A stretch of DNA of 64,000 bases from Maridesulfovibrio ferrireducens (GTDB lineage: Bacteria > Desulfobacterota > Desulfovibrionia > Desulfovibrionales > Desulfovibrionaceae), in contig NZ_FNGA01000002.1 of NCBI RefSeq assembly GCF_900101105.1, positions 421,928 to 485,927 on the forward strand, given 5' to 3'. Made by a program: the position numbers and the translations under genes. Below, one piece after another: positions 7,921 to 16,647 of this stretch (positions are counted from its first letter, which is position 1; every line of letters begins with the position of its first letter). The notes under the pieces were generated by a model. That model did no database searches, had not been told where the DNA came from, and worked only from the letters and a program-made list of their open reading frames with translations.

Positions 7921-8933
7921 AAGTTATTTGCCCCGAGTGTAATTTCACCAGTGAAATTCCGGATGATAAAATACCAGCAAACGCACAGCTTGCAACCTGC
8001 CCCAGATGCCAAATAAAATTCAAATTCAGATCTTTGGATGAGAATCCGGATATCGATTCTGAAGAGATACAGCAACCGGAAGCACACGAGGAAAATAATT
8101 TTCCTCCACAGCAGGCTCCAGCCGAGTCCGCACACATGTATCAACAGAAAGATGATGATTCGGATCAGGAAATTGAGCATAAACAGGAATACATTCAGGA
8201 AGAAACTAAAACAGAAACGGATTCCGACATATGGAAAAGCCTTAATTCCATGTCTCCCGATGAAAGCTCCACCAGTGAAGAAGTTAAAGATAAATACGAG
8301 GAGCCTGCGGACAACGAAGTCCCTTTTGAATTCATGGAAAAATACGGATTTTTCCCGGCTCTATTTCTTACAATAAAAAAAGTTTTTCTTTCTCCTAATA
8401 CTTTTTTTAAAGACATGCCTCTTACTGGATTCATCAAGCCTCTTATTTTCTTCATCCTTTTAGCAGAATTTCAAGAAATTTGTAATTTCATATGGGCCAC
8501 AGCCGGAGTTGATACAACCATTGGTTCCGACGTCGGTCAGATTATGAATGATTCAATGATCGCAAGCTCCCTCGCCGAAGGCAGTCTTTCAGGCTTGATG
8601 TCATTATTTATATATCCACTGTTATTAGCCGGTATGAGTTTTCCTCTTATCGGGATAACTCACGTAATGCTTATGATCTTTGGAGCTGGCGATCGTGGAT
8701 ATCAAGCAACTTTCAGAGCAACAGCATACTCATATGCCCCCATAGTCCTTTGCATAATACCCGTTATCGGTGATATGGTCGGAGCTGTTGCATGTATGGC
8801 TATTTCTATTATTGCATATAAAAACATACACAACACATCATATTTACGGGTTGTTCTTTCAATGATCATGCCTGTAATGTTAATGTTAGTCATACTTGGT
8901 TTTTTCTCACACTTTAGCCAACCGACAATATAA
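7917..8933 (+). CDS. zinc-ribbon and Yip1-family inner-membrane protein
   Basis: The N-terminus has an MJ0042-type zinc ribbon with Cys5, Cys8, Cys28 and Cys31 (CPECNF, CPRCQI). This is followed by an acidic, probably disordered linker (residues 38-135) and a C-terminal Yip1-type membrane domain (about 140-335) with four or five hydrophobic helices. The family is thought to organise membranes or bind partner proteins; no enzymatic residues are seen. The start overlaps the stop of the preceding reading frame by ATGA. The next gene begins 18 bases downstream, so the two are likely co-expressed. Specific function is unknown. Confidence 0.7.
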   Translation: MKVICPECNFTSEIPDDKIPANAQLATCPRCQIKFKFRSLDENPDIDSEEIQQPEAHEENNFPPQQAPAESAHMYQQKDDDSDQEIEHKQEYIQEETKTETDSDIWKSLNSMSPDESSTSEEVKDKYEEPADNEVPFEFMEKYGFFPALFLTIKKVFLSPNTFFKDMPLTGFIKPLIFFILLAEFQEICNFIWATAGVDTTIGSDVGQIMNDSMIASSLAEGSLSGLMSLFIYPLLLAGMSFPLIGITHVMLMIFGAGDRGYQATFRATAYSYAPIVLCIIPVIGDMVGAVACMAISIIAYKNIHNTSYLRVVLSMIMPVMLMLVILGFFSHFSQPTI

Positions 8934-8951
8934 CAGTTCGAGGGCATACAT

Positions 8952-9287
8952 ATGTTTGGATGGATTAACGAACTTATTTATCAAGCTAAAAAACGAATAC
9001 AATTAGCAAAAGATATTAATCCTAAAAGCTTCCAGAGCATGGCAAAAGAAATATCCGAACTTGCCGATGCCTGCTCACAAGTATGTCAGCCGGAAGGTAA
9101 TGTTCTGCAACGGGTGGAAAGAATAAAGGATGAAATGGAACAGCTTACCAAGCTGACAATGCAGCCTGAATTTAAAAAACTATCCACACAAAGAAAACTT
9201 GAACTGCGTGAAAGCCTGATTCAATCCAGAGAACAAATTCTGGAATCAATGCAGACGGCTCCTTCCCCGACAAAACTAATTCAATAA
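8952..9287 (+). CDS. small helical protein of unknown function
   Basis: A 111-residue cytoplasmic protein without a signal peptide or membrane segment. It is strongly helical with heptad-like hydrophobic spacing (residues 25-100), so a coiled-coil dimer is likely. It has a single Cys pair (Cys36 and Cys40). I do not recognise the family. It follows the Yip1-type gene by 18 bases and is closed by a terminator, so it is probably a partner of that membrane protein. The coding potential looks real: clean start and coherent composition. Confidence 0.6.
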   Translation: MFGWINELIYQAKKRIQLAKDINPKSFQSMAKEISELADACSQVCQPEGNVLQRVERIKDEMEQLTKLTMQPEFKKLSTQRKLELRESLIQSREQILESMQTAPSPTKLIQ

Positions 9288-9327
9288 AAAATGAGCGATC
9301 CTTTCCCAAAAGGGTCGCTCATTTTTT
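9286..9327 (+). terminator. terminator after the Yip1-type operon
   Basis: A-rich arm, ATGAGCGATCC/GGGTCGCTCAT stem and a T6 tail. It overlaps the stop codon of the small helical gene. Confidence 0.85.
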
Positions 9328-9447
9328 ATTATCCTCTTTTCAGAAAACGACGATCATGCGGCATGAATATTGCTTTACTTCAGACATACGGAGTATAGTC
9401 ATTTTTCGGACGCAATGAAGCGAAACCTTTCACCTAAGATATATATA

Positions 9448-10596
9448 ATGAAAAAGTATCTGATAATATTAGTTTTGCTGTTATCTGCATGCACAAAATT
9501 TGAACCTCAGCTGACAGCTCAATCCGTCTATTACGAAGATGCGAAAGTGCAGTTATCTCAGCTTATGGTTTATTCCAGACCGGAAAAACCGCATTACGGG
9601 CCACTTTCAGCTCTATTCTATCCGTATCATGTGACTCAGACTATGAACGACGGAAAAGACTGGGGCAAACTCATCGGTAAAAATGTCTGGCAAAACTGGA
9701 CCAGCCTCCAAATATTTCCTTCAATGGTTTTTGATGAAAGACTTGTATATCGCGGACTGGATGATGCCATGTTTACAGCGCGTGCAAGAGGATTCGATTT
9801 ACTCGTAGTCGGCTTTGTTCCGTATCTCTACCTAGGGCATACAATGGACGACTCAGCGGTAACTCTTCAAGTTAAAATTTATGAGACAAAGCGCGGACAT
9901 ATGGTTTGCTCTTTCGAACAATCCGGGCGCGTACCAAAACGCATGGATGATGATTTTATCCTTGTTAAACGTGAACACCGCATGCCTGATTCAGCCTTTT
10001 TCGAAATAGTTCAAACTATTGCCACTGACATGGCTGTTCCCCTGACTTCATGGGCACGTTATGAAAACACCAACAAAGGTATTATAGCCGGACTTTCTGC
10101 AGCTATGGCTGAAGCGGATAAACCTCAAATACAGTCATACAATCCTGAGCAGAACGCACCTTCTTCAACAAACAAACAAGTCGCTCCGCAAGAACCCAAA
10201 AACGAGATAGCTCCTGCACAGACCCGTGCGCCAGTTTCTCCGCCAAAAGCCAAATCGATTAATCTGGCTGTTCAGTTTGATGTAGATTCTGCGACAATTA
10301 AACCGGAATCCTATCCTCTTTTAAACGAACTAGGAAAAGCTCTGATCAGTGATAAGCTAAAAGATAAAAGCGTCATTATTGCCGGACACACAGATTCCGA
10401 CGCGTCCGCAGAATATAATTTGGACTTGAGCAAAAAAAGAGCCGACGCCGTTAAGAAATATCTTGCTGACAACTTCCCTATCTCCGCAACCCGCATCGCA
10501 ACCACGGGATTTGGAGAATCGAGACCTCTGGTCCCCAACAGCACTAAATATAACAAACTTTTGAACCGCAGAGTACAAGTCTCAATTACACCTTAG
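9448..10596 (+). CDS. OmpA-family peptidoglycan-binding lipoprotein
   Basis: Start chosen at 9448, where MKKYLIILVLLLSAC gives a lipoprotein signal with lipobox LSAC (Cys16). Longer in-frame starts (9415, TTG at 9370) place residues before the signal, and the TTG lies in a promoter-like stretch (TTGCTT 9370-9375, TATAGT 9394-9399). The mature protein has a globular N-terminal domain (about residues 20-215) with no recognised family, a Pro/Gln-rich linker and a C-terminal OmpA domain (about 270-380). That domain carries the peptidoglycan-contact segment GHTDSDASAEYNLDLSKKRA and the closing GFGESRP. It probably sits in the outer membrane facing the cell wall. It is monocistronic with a strong terminator. 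Confidence 0.85.
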   Translation: MKKYLIILVLLLSACTKFEPQLTAQSVYYEDAKVQLSQLMVYSRPEKPHYGPLSALFYPYHVTQTMNDGKDWGKLIGKNVWQNWTSLQIFPSMVFDERLVYRGLDDAMFTARARGFDLLVVGFVPYLYLGHTMDDSAVTLQVKIYETKRGHMVCSFEQSGRVPKRMDDDFILVKREHRMPDSAFFEIVQTIATDMAVPLTSWARYENTNKGIIAGLSAAMAEADKPQIQSYNPEQNAPSSTNKQVAPQEPKNEIAPAQTRAPVSPPKAKSINLAVQFDVDSATIKPESYPLLNELGKALISDKLKDKSVIIAGHTDSDASAEYNLDLSKKRADAVKKYLADNFPISATRIATTGFGESRPLVPNSTKYNKLLNRRVQVSITP

Positions 10597-10621
10597 CTTT
10601 AAAATAATTACAAGTATCACT

Positions 10622-10662
10622 CATCCTCCTTAAGTTTAGAACCTAAGGAGGATGTTTTTTTT
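10622..10662 (+). terminator. terminator after the OmpA-type lipoprotein gene
   Basis: Perfect CATCCTCCTTA/TAAGGAGGATG stem followed by T8. Confidence 0.9.
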
Positions 10663-10772
10663 GGGGCCCACCTTCTCAAAACATATCATATCAGACAAAT
10701 ATTACTTTAATTTCAAATAATTACATATATTAAACAATACACTTAATTTCGACTTTTCCCCTGTCGTCATTT

Positions 10773-10789
10773 GTGGTAATCCAAACCAC
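10773..10789. promoter_or_regulatory. operator-like palindrome upstream of the heme operon
   Basis: GTGGT-AATCCAA-ACCAC is a perfect 5+5 inverted repeat about 140 bases before ahbC. The size suits a dimeric regulator, but which one is unknown. Confidence 0.3.
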
Positions 10790-10929
10790 TCATTCAGTAT
10801 GAATAATCGATAATTTCACGAGTCGACGGAATCGAGATTTAATGAATAGGCCTCCGTCCCTGAAAAAAATCGTTCTAACCCAATAACCTGGCACGGAAAC
10901 TATTTCCCCGGCTAGTGAGGACTTTTTAA

Positions 10930-12114
10930 ATGATTGGTATTTCAAAACTTTACTGTGGCGCTGTTGAACCTTCTGATGTCCTGCGCTACGGACGTGATTC
11001 AGCAAAACTCCCTTCTCATCTTCTCCAGTTTTCCGAAGATAAAAAACCTGTTGTCGTCTGGAACATGACCAGAAGATGCAACCTTAAATGTGTTCATTGT
11101 TACGCTCAGGCAGTTGATCCTGAGGGTAAAGATGAGATTTCAACCTCTCAGGCAAAAACCATAATTGACGACCTTGCACAATTCGGTGCTCCAGTTATGC
11201 TTTTCTCCGGCGGCGAACCACTTGTCCGCAAAGACTTGGTTGAACTTGCTCATTACACAGTAGGCAAGGGCATGAGAGCTGTTATTTCTACTAACGGAAC
11301 TCTCATCACCAAAGATAAGGCTAAAGAACTAAAAGAAGTCGGCCTTTCTTACGTAGGTATCTCCCTCGACGGCGGAGAAGAAACTCACGATAAGTTCCGC
11401 GGTGTAAAAGGATCTTTCAAAAAAGCTCTTCAAGGTGTTGAAAACTGTAAAGCTGAAGGACTTAAAGTAGGTCTGCGCTTCACACTCAACAAACATAACT
11501 GGAAAGAAGTTCCGACTATTTTTAAACTTCTTAAAGAACTCGAAGTTCCAAGAGCATGTTTCTACCATCTGGTATATTCAGGCCGTGGTTCTGAAATGAT
11601 CAAAGAAGACCTGTCTCACGCAGAAACACGTCAGGTTGTCGATCTGATTATGGACGAAACAAGAGCCATGGCTGATGCAGGAACTCCTAAAGAGATCCTG
11701 ACTGTAGACAACCACGCTGACGGACCATACGTTTACCTGCGTATGCTTAAAGAAGATCCTGAAAGAGCTAAAGAAGTTCTTAAACTTCTCCAGTACAATG
11801 AAGGAAACAGCTCCGGTCGCGGTATCGGCTGTATATCTTGGGACGGACAGGTTCACGCAGACCAGTTCTGGCGTAACCATACTTTCGGAAACGTGCTTGA
11901 ACGCCCATTCTCCGAAATTTGGACCGATCCAAAAATTGAACTGCTCCACAAACTTAAAGATAAAAAGCCTTACGTAGGCGGTAGATGTGCAGAATGTCGT
12001 TACCTCAACATCTGTGCCGGTAACTTCCGCGCCAGAGCTGAAGCTGTTTACGATGACATTTGGGCTCAAGACCCGGCATGTTACCTCACCGACGAAGAAA
12101 TCAAAAAAGACTAG
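10930..12114 (+). CDS. ahbC: AhbC, 12,18-didecarboxysiroheme deacetylase (radical SAM)
   Basis: AhbC removes the two acetate side chains of didecarboxysiroheme to give Fe-coproporphyrin III in the alternative heme pathway. The radical SAM cluster motif CNLKCVHC has Cys50, Cys54 and Cys57; the GGEP motif (FSGGEPLVRKD) follows. A C-terminal SPASM-like cysteine group (RCAECRYLNIC, then a further Cys) should hold a second iron-sulfur cluster. Length 394 fits. The N-terminus MIGISKLYCGAVEP is characteristic of sulfate-reducer AhbC. It heads the operon with hemB, ahbD and ahbA, which fixes its role. A long hairpin separates it from hemB. Confidence 0.92.
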   Translation: MIGISKLYCGAVEPSDVLRYGRDSAKLPSHLLQFSEDKKPVVVWNMTRRCNLKCVHCYAQAVDPEGKDEISTSQAKTIIDDLAQFGAPVMLFSGGEPLVRKDLVELAHYTVGKGMRAVISTNGTLITKDKAKELKEVGLSYVGISLDGGEETHDKFRGVKGSFKKALQGVENCKAEGLKVGLRFTLNKHNWKEVPTIFKLLKELEVPRACFYHLVYSGRGSEMIKEDLSHAETRQVVDLIMDETRAMADAGTPKEILTVDNHADGPYVYLRMLKEDPERAKEVLKLLQYNEGNSSGRGIGCISWDGQVHADQFWRNHTFGNVLERPFSEIWTDPKIELLHKLKDKKPYVGGRCAECRYLNICAGNFRARAEAVYDDIWAQDPACYLTDEEIKKD

Positions 12115-12172
12115 CTGCTGCATTCTGTTGCTCACAACAGACACTCAGTAGTCGCCCAGACGACGATATATT

Positions 12173-12207
12173 AATCCCGGCGGCCTTCTTTGAGGTCCGC
12201 CGGGATT
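12173..12207 (+). promoter_or_regulatory. stable hairpin between ahbC and hemB
   Basis: An 11-bp perfect stem (AATCCCGGCGG/CCGCCGGGATT), extended inward by CCT/AGG. No T run follows, so it is more likely an mRNA processing or stabilising element, or a partial terminator, than a full terminator. Confidence 0.5.
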
Positions 12208-12280
12208 TGCGGTATAAAGCTTTTCCGGCCAACACTTACCGGATTTCTGCAACGTTTCACCGTTTATAACGGAGAAAGCT

Positions 12281-13264
12281 ATGGTATTCGACTTTCACAG
12301 AGGGCGCAGACTCAGACGAACCGCTGTAATTCGCGATATAGTCAGAGAAACGTCCCTTTCCCCCGCTGATTTAATGATGCCTTATTTTGTCGTTGAAACA
12401 GACGATCAAAACTTTAAAAAACCTATTTCTTCCATGCCCGGCCAGTTTCAACTGAGCCTTAAACAGCTTGAACTGCAAGTCCGTGAAGCGGTTGAAAACG
12501 GACTTAAAAGCCTGATACTTTTCGGAATTCCTGCAGAAAAAGACCCCGTAGGTTCACAGGCCTATGCTGAAGAAGGCATTGTTCAGCAGGCTGTTAAAAT
12601 GATTAAAGGGATCTGGCCGGACCTCGTTGTCTGTACTGATGTCTGTCTTTGCGAATTCACATCACACGGGCACTGCGGATTAATCAAGGACGGTAGAATT
12701 CTTAATGATCCAACCCTTGATCTTCTTGCAAGAACAGCTCTCTCGCATGCAAAAGCAGGAGCGGACATCGTCGCCCCTTCCGACATGATGGACGGGCGCG
12801 TTGCCGCCATTCGCGAGTTGCTTGATGAGTCTGGATTTGAAGAACTTCCTATAATGTCTTACGCGGTTAAATACGCGTCTGCATACTACGGTCCTTTCAG
12901 AGAAGCGGCAGAAAGCTCTCCTCAATTCGGCGACCGCAAAACCTATCAGATGGACCCTGCAAACGCACGCGAAGGACTTCGCGAAGCATCCGCAGACGTT
13001 ATCGAAGGTGCAGATATTCTCATGGTCAAACCGGCAGGACCGTATCAGGATGTCATCCGCATGGTCCGCGACTCTTTTGATCTACCTGTTGCGGCTTATC
13101 AAGTCAGCGGCGAATATTCGATGATCAAAGCAGCCGGAATAAACGGCTGGATTGACGAAAAAGCTGTAGTATTGGAATCCCTTATCGGGCTTAAACGTGC
13201 CGGAGCAGATTTAATCCTGACCTACTTCACAGAAGACGTACTCAAATACATGGGTAATAAATAA
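12281..13264 (+). CDS. hemB: delta-aminolevulinic acid dehydratase (porphobilinogen synthase)
   Basis: HemB condenses two 5-aminolevulinate molecules to porphobilinogen, the common tetrapyrrole precursor. Schiff-base lysines are Lys197 (YAVKYAS) and Lys250 (MVKPAGPY). The cysteine-rich zinc site is present (Cys122, Cys124, Cys132 in [15 protein letters not shown]), so this is a zinc-type enzyme. Length 327 is standard. SD GGAGAAAGC lies upstream. Its position between ahbC and ahbD couples precursor supply to the siroheme-dependent heme route. The start of ahbD follows its stop after only two bases. Confidence 0.96.
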   Translation: MVFDFHRGRRLRRTAVIRDIVRETSLSPADLMMPYFVVETDDQNFKKPISSMPGQFQLSLKQLELQVREAVENGLKSLILFGIPAEKDPVGSQAYAEEGIVQQAVKMIKGIWPDLVVCTDVCLCEFTSHGHCGLIKDGRILNDPTLDLLARTALSHAKAGADIVAPSDMMDGRVAAIRELLDESGFEELPIMSYAVKYASAYYGPFREAAESSPQFGDRKTYQMDPANAREGLREASADVIEGADILMVKPAGPYQDVIRMVRDSFDLPVAAYQVSGEYSMIKAAGINGWIDEKAVVLESLIGLKRAGADLILTYFTEDVLKYMGNK

Positions 13265-13265
13265 T

Positions 13266-14435
13266 ATGAGTGATAATAATAATTCACATCCAGCCGGACA
13301 TCCTGCTGGCCATCCTAAAGGACATCCCGGCGGTCATCCGGGCGTTAATCCAATTCCTCAGCCAAACGCTGACGGATCACCGCCTCTGCGACTGATTGCA
13401 TGGGAAGTAACCCGTTCATGCAACCTTGCGTGTAAGCATTGCCGCGCGGAAGCCCATCCGGAACCTTATCCCGGTGAACTTTCCACCGATGAAGCAAAAG
13501 CTCTCATCGATACTTTCCCTGAAACTGGAAACCCCATCATTATTTTCACAGGCGGAGAACCTCTGCTCAGAAAAGATGTTTTCGAACTGGTAGCCTACGC
13601 CAAGACAAAAGATTTGCGCTGCGTAATGGCACCTAACGGAACACTTCTTACCGCTGAAAACTCCGTGACCCTCAAAGAAATCGGAATTGAACGCTGTTCA
13701 ATCTCAATCGATGCAGCTTCAGCTGAGCTTCACGATGATTTTAGAGGTGTAAAAGGTTCGTATGATTCATCAATGCGCGGCATTCAGTTCCTTAAAGATG
13801 CAGGAATCGAGTTCCAGATCAACACCACGGTAACTCGTAACAATCTGCACATGTTCAAGGAAATCTTCCACCTTGCCAGAGACCTCGGCGCCTCGGCATG
13901 GCATATTTTCCTACTGGTTCCTACAGGCAGAGCTTCTGAACTTGGCGAGCAGGTTATCAGTGCAGATGAGTACGAAGAAGTGCTGAACTGGTTCTATGAC
14001 TTCCAGAAAACTACTGACATGCAGCTTAAAGCAACATGTGCTCCTCACTATCACCGCATCCTGAGACAACGTGCTAAAGAAGACGGAATCCCAGTTAATT
14101 TCGAGAATTTCGGCCTCGACGCAGTAAGCCGCGGCTGTCTCGGCGGAGTCGGTTTCTGTTTTATTTCTCACACCGGACAAGTTCAGCCTTGCGGTTACCT
14201 TGATCTTGATTGCGGAAACGTCCGCGACATTCCTTTCCCGCAGATCTGGAGCAAATCTCAGCAGTTTTTAAATCTCAGAAATCCGGCAACCTATGACGGT
14301 AAATGCGGATACTGCGAATTTGAAAAAGTCTGCGGAGGCTGCCGCGCCCGCGCTGCCACAATGGAAGGCAACTATCTCGGACCTGAACCGCTGTGTTCAT
14401 ACACTCCAAAGAAAAAACCGAAAAAGGACTCCTAA
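13266..14435 (+). CDS. ahbD: AhbD, Fe-coproporphyrin III decarboxylase (heme b synthase, radical SAM)
   Basis: AhbD catalyses the last step of the alternative pathway, oxidative decarboxylation of two propionates of Fe-coproporphyrin III to give heme b. The radical SAM motif CNLACKHC has Cys52, Cys56 and Cys59; TGGEPLLRKD follows. The C-terminus has a cysteine cluster (KCGYCEFEKVCGGC and a later Cys) for an auxiliary iron-sulfur centre. The first 26 residues are unusual: five His-Pro-x-Gly repeats (residues 8-26) that could bind metal or heme. Length 389 includes this tail. It is preceded directly by hemB and followed directly by ahbA. Confidence 0.93.
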   Translation: MSDNNNSHPAGHPAGHPKGHPGGHPGVNPIPQPNADGSPPLRLIAWEVTRSCNLACKHCRAEAHPEPYPGELSTDEAKALIDTFPETGNPIIIFTGGEPLLRKDVFELVAYAKTKDLRCVMAPNGTLLTAENSVTLKEIGIERCSISIDAASAELHDDFRGVKGSYDSSMRGIQFLKDAGIEFQINTTVTRNNLHMFKEIFHLARDLGASAWHIFLLVPTGRASELGEQVISADEYEEVLNWFYDFQKTTDMQLKATCAPHYHRILRQRAKEDGIPVNFENFGLDAVSRGCLGGVGFCFISHTGQVQPCGYLDLDCGNVRDIPFPQIWSKSQQFLNLRNPATYDGKCGYCEFEKVCGGCRARAATMEGNYLGPEPLCSYTPKKKPKKDS

Positions 14436-14903
14436 ATGGACGCTTTAGATAAGCAAATACTTGCCATCATCCAATCAGGATTTCCTATCGCCTCCCGCCC
14501 CTATGCTGTCATAGGCGAACAGGTCGGGATTAGCGAAGATGAAGCCTTAAGCAGAGTGGCTAAGCTTAGAGAAGACGGTGTCATCCGCAGGATTGGAGCA
14601 AACTTCGGGTCAAGAGAGCTTGGCTGGGAATCAACCCTTTGCGCGGCTAAAGTACCCGAAGAAAAAATCGAAGAATTCGTTGCCGAAGTTAATAAACACA
14701 AAGGTGTTACTCATAATTATCTTCGTGAAAATAAATTCAACATATGGTTCACTTACATCGGCCCGGACTGGGATAATGTTGTAAACACACTCCAGTCCAT
14801 CACTGATAAAACAGGAATTGATATCCTAAATCTGCCCGCAAGCTTTCTGTTTAAAATCAAAGTAGATTTTAACATGGACGACGACAGCAAGGAGAAGGAC
14901 TAA
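14436..14903 (+). CDS. ahbA: siroheme decarboxylase subunit, AhbA type
   Basis: AhbA and AhbB form the Lrp/AsnC-like siroheme decarboxylase that opens the alternative heme pathway. This 155-residue protein has the N-terminal winged-helix fold (LDKQILAIIQSGFPI to LREDGVIRRIGANF, residues 3-55) and the C-terminal alpha-beta sandwich of that family. Synteny (ahbC-hemB-ahbD-ahbA) as known from Desulfovibrio supports AhbA over AhbB. No second subunit gene lies in the window, so AhbB must be elsewhere. The ATG directly follows the ahbD stop and its own stop overlaps the rpe start. Confidence 0.82.
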   Translation: MDALDKQILAIIQSGFPIASRPYAVIGEQVGISEDEALSRVAKLREDGVIRRIGANFGSRELGWESTLCAAKVPEEKIEEFVAEVNKHKGVTHNYLRENKFNIWFTYIGPDWDNVVNTLQSITDKTGIDILNLPASFLFKIKVDFNMDDDSKEKD

Positions 14904-15574
14904 TGGCTGAAAAAGAAACCATAATTTCACCTTCGCTGCTTTCATGCGATTTCAGCAGATTGGCAAACGAACTTAAGGCTCTTGAAGAAGCAGGACTGAA
15001 ATGGGCTCATCTTGATGTTATGGACGGTAATTTCGTGCCTAACATCACCTTCGGTCCGCCCGTCATCAAGTCCATGCGTAAAGAATGCAATCTGTTTTTC
15101 GACTGTCATCTTATGATTGAACAGCCTGAAAGATATATTACTGAGTTTGCAAATGCCGGTGCAGATCTTATCTGCGTTCACGCTGAATCTACAAATCACC
15201 TTGAAAGAACTGTTGCCGCCATCGTTGAAGCAGGTGCGAAACCAGCCATTGCCCTCAATCCGGCAACTCCTCTGGAATCAATCAAGTATCTGATTCCGCA
15301 GTTGTACATGGTTCTCATAATGAGTGTTAACCCCGGCTTCGGTGGGCAGAAATATATTCCTTTCTGCACAGACAAAGTCAGGGATTTAAAAGCAATGATT
15401 ACTGAACAGGGAGCAGATACTCTTATTCAGCTCGACGGTGGAGTCACCATTGATAATTGCAGAGAGTTGGTTGAAGCGGGCGCAGATGTGCTTGTTTCAG
15501 GATCAGCTTTCTTTAACTTCCCTCCTTATGCAGAACGTCACAAATTATTCTTGGAACGTTGCGCCGGAAAATAA
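14903..15574 (+). CDS. rpe: ribulose-phosphate 3-epimerase
   Basis: Interconverts ribulose-5-phosphate and xylulose-5-phosphate in the pentose phosphate pathway. TIM-barrel motifs are complete: SPSLLSCDFSRL, HLDVMDGNFVPNITFGP (metal ligands and catalytic Asp), MSVNPGFGGQKY (phosphate loop) and QLDGGVTIDN (second catalytic Asp). Length 223 is typical. The ATG overlaps the ahbA stop by one base (TAATG), so it is translated as the last gene of the heme operon although metabolically unrelated. A bidirectional terminator follows. Confidence 0.95.
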   Translation: MAEKETIISPSLLSCDFSRLANELKALEEAGLKWAHLDVMDGNFVPNITFGPPVIKSMRKECNLFFDCHLMIEQPERYITEFANAGADLICVHAESTNHLERTVAAIVEAGAKPAIALNPATPLESIKYLIPQLYMVLIMSVNPGFGGQKYIPFCTDKVRDLKAMITEQGADTLIQLDGGVTIDNCRELVEAGADVLVSGSAFFNFPPYAERHKLFLERCAGK

Positions 15575-15595
15575 CTCTGGTTTCCATAAAAACAC

Positions 15596-15634
15596 AAAAA
15601 GCGTCCCCGGATTTTAATCTAGGGACGCTTTTTT
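15596..15634. terminator. bidirectional terminator between rpe and the hydroxylase-family gene
   Basis: AAAAAGCGTCCC/GGGACGCTTTTTT stem with A and T runs on both sides, serving rpe (plus) and the convergent gene at 15711-16532 (minus). Confidence 0.85.
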
Positions 15635-15710
15635 ATTTCTAACCGACTTATACAGAACTTAATATATATCTGTTCTACTCGCCCTGCTCTAATATCTTTA
15701 TTTATCTTTC

Positions 15711-16532
15711 CTACTTTGGCTTTTCTACTTTTAGCTTCCCTACTCCTGTTTTAAGAAACGGCATCGCCAGCATCAGGTGTAGGGAACGATATTTTTTATC
15801 TCTAAAAATATTAAGCCCGATAACCATCTTTTCATGCCCCAAATCCGGCTGAGCTTTGTAAGTTGCAAAAATCCGATCCCACCATGGAAGATTAAAACCG
15901 AAATTTTGATTCATCTCGCGCATATCTGTAGAATGATGCACCCGGTGCATATCCGGCGTAACAACAAATAAACGGACAAACTCGTCCACCCTCTGTGGAA
16001 GCCGGATATTGCCATGATTAAACATAGCCAGACAGTTCAAAACCACTTCAAAACAAAGCACAGCTAACGGCTGGATACCGAACACAACGACCAAAATCAG
16101 TTTAAAGATCATGGACAAAATGAATTCTAAAGGATGGAAGCGGACTCCCGTTGTAAAATCATAAAAAGTATCGGCATGATGCATACGATGCAACAACCAC
16201 AGAGGGCGCCAAAAATGGAAGGCCCGATGCTGAAAGTAGATTGCCAAGTCCAGAAGGACAAAACCAAGCACAACCTCCCACCAGAAAGGCAATCCCAATA
16301 AAGGAATCAAGCCCCAGCCATTTTTAATGACAATAAAAGCCAAGGCAACAGGCAGGACAGGAAATATAAACCGGACAAGGATAGCTGAAATTACCACCAT
16401 CCCCAGATTACTACTCCACCTCCAGCCCCGATCAGGCAAACCTTTACGGCGAGGAACGGCTTTCTCCCATAAGGCAAGACCCAGCCCCGTCCCGAGAAAA
16501 AGGGTTACCCTGATTACTTCACCCCATTCCAT
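15711..16532 (-). CDS. sterol desaturase/fatty acid hydroxylase family membrane protein
   Basis: Integral membrane di-iron oxygenase-type protein. The eight-histidine signature is visible: HRAFH (102-106), HRMHH (115-119) and HRVHH (196-200), with an extra FHP at 132-134. Four or more hydrophobic helices lie around these motifs. Length 273 is standard. The substrate is unknown; the family includes sterol desaturases, lipid hydroxylases and alkylglycerol monooxygenase. These reactions need O2, so its presence in a probable anaerobe is notable and may reflect oxygen consumption or membrane lipid modification. It is monocistronic between two terminators. Confidence 0.8.
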   Translation of the reverse strand: MEWGEVIRVTLFLGTGLGLALWEKAVPRRKGLPDRGWRWSSNLGMVVISAILVRFIFPVLPVALAFIVIKNGWGLIPLLGLPFWWEVVLGFVLLDLAIYFQHRAFHFWRPLWLLHRMHHADTFYDFTTGVRFHPLEFILSMIFKLILVVVFGIQPLAVLCFEVVLNCLAMFNHGNIRLPQRVDEFVRLFVVTPDMHRVHHSTDMREMNQNFGFNLPWWDRIFATYKAQPDLGHEKMVIGLNIFRDKKYRSLHLMLAMPFLKTGVGKLKVEKPK

Positions 16533-16572
16533 TAAGCATCTCCATCACCTCTTACGGTATGTTTCACAACTG

Positions 16573-16612
16573 AAAAAGCGTCTCTGAAGATTACTCCAGA
16601 GACGCTTTTTTT
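16573..16612 (-). terminator. terminator of the repeat-protein operon
   Basis: AAAAAGCGTCTCTG/CAGAGACGCTTTTTTT stem. On the minus strand it lies just past the stop at 16648. The near-symmetric A and T runs would let it work in both directions. Confidence 0.85.
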
Positions 16613-16647
16613 ACTATCTTATTAACAAACAGAAAAACAGTGGTCAG

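Larger units (their letters stand above)
10597..10929. other. intergenic region upstream of ahbC
   Basis: It holds the preceding terminator (10622-10662), then AT-rich sequence and an interrupted palindrome GTGGT-N7-ACCAC (10773-10789). The ahbC ribosome-binding site GTGAGGA lies before the ATG at 10930. No convincing -35/-10 pair and no small gene were found. Confidence 0.6.

Noticed and set aside
10771-10814. Sigma-70 promoter for ahbC
   Set aside because: GATAAT and AATAAT boxes exist but no -35 lies at a proper distance.
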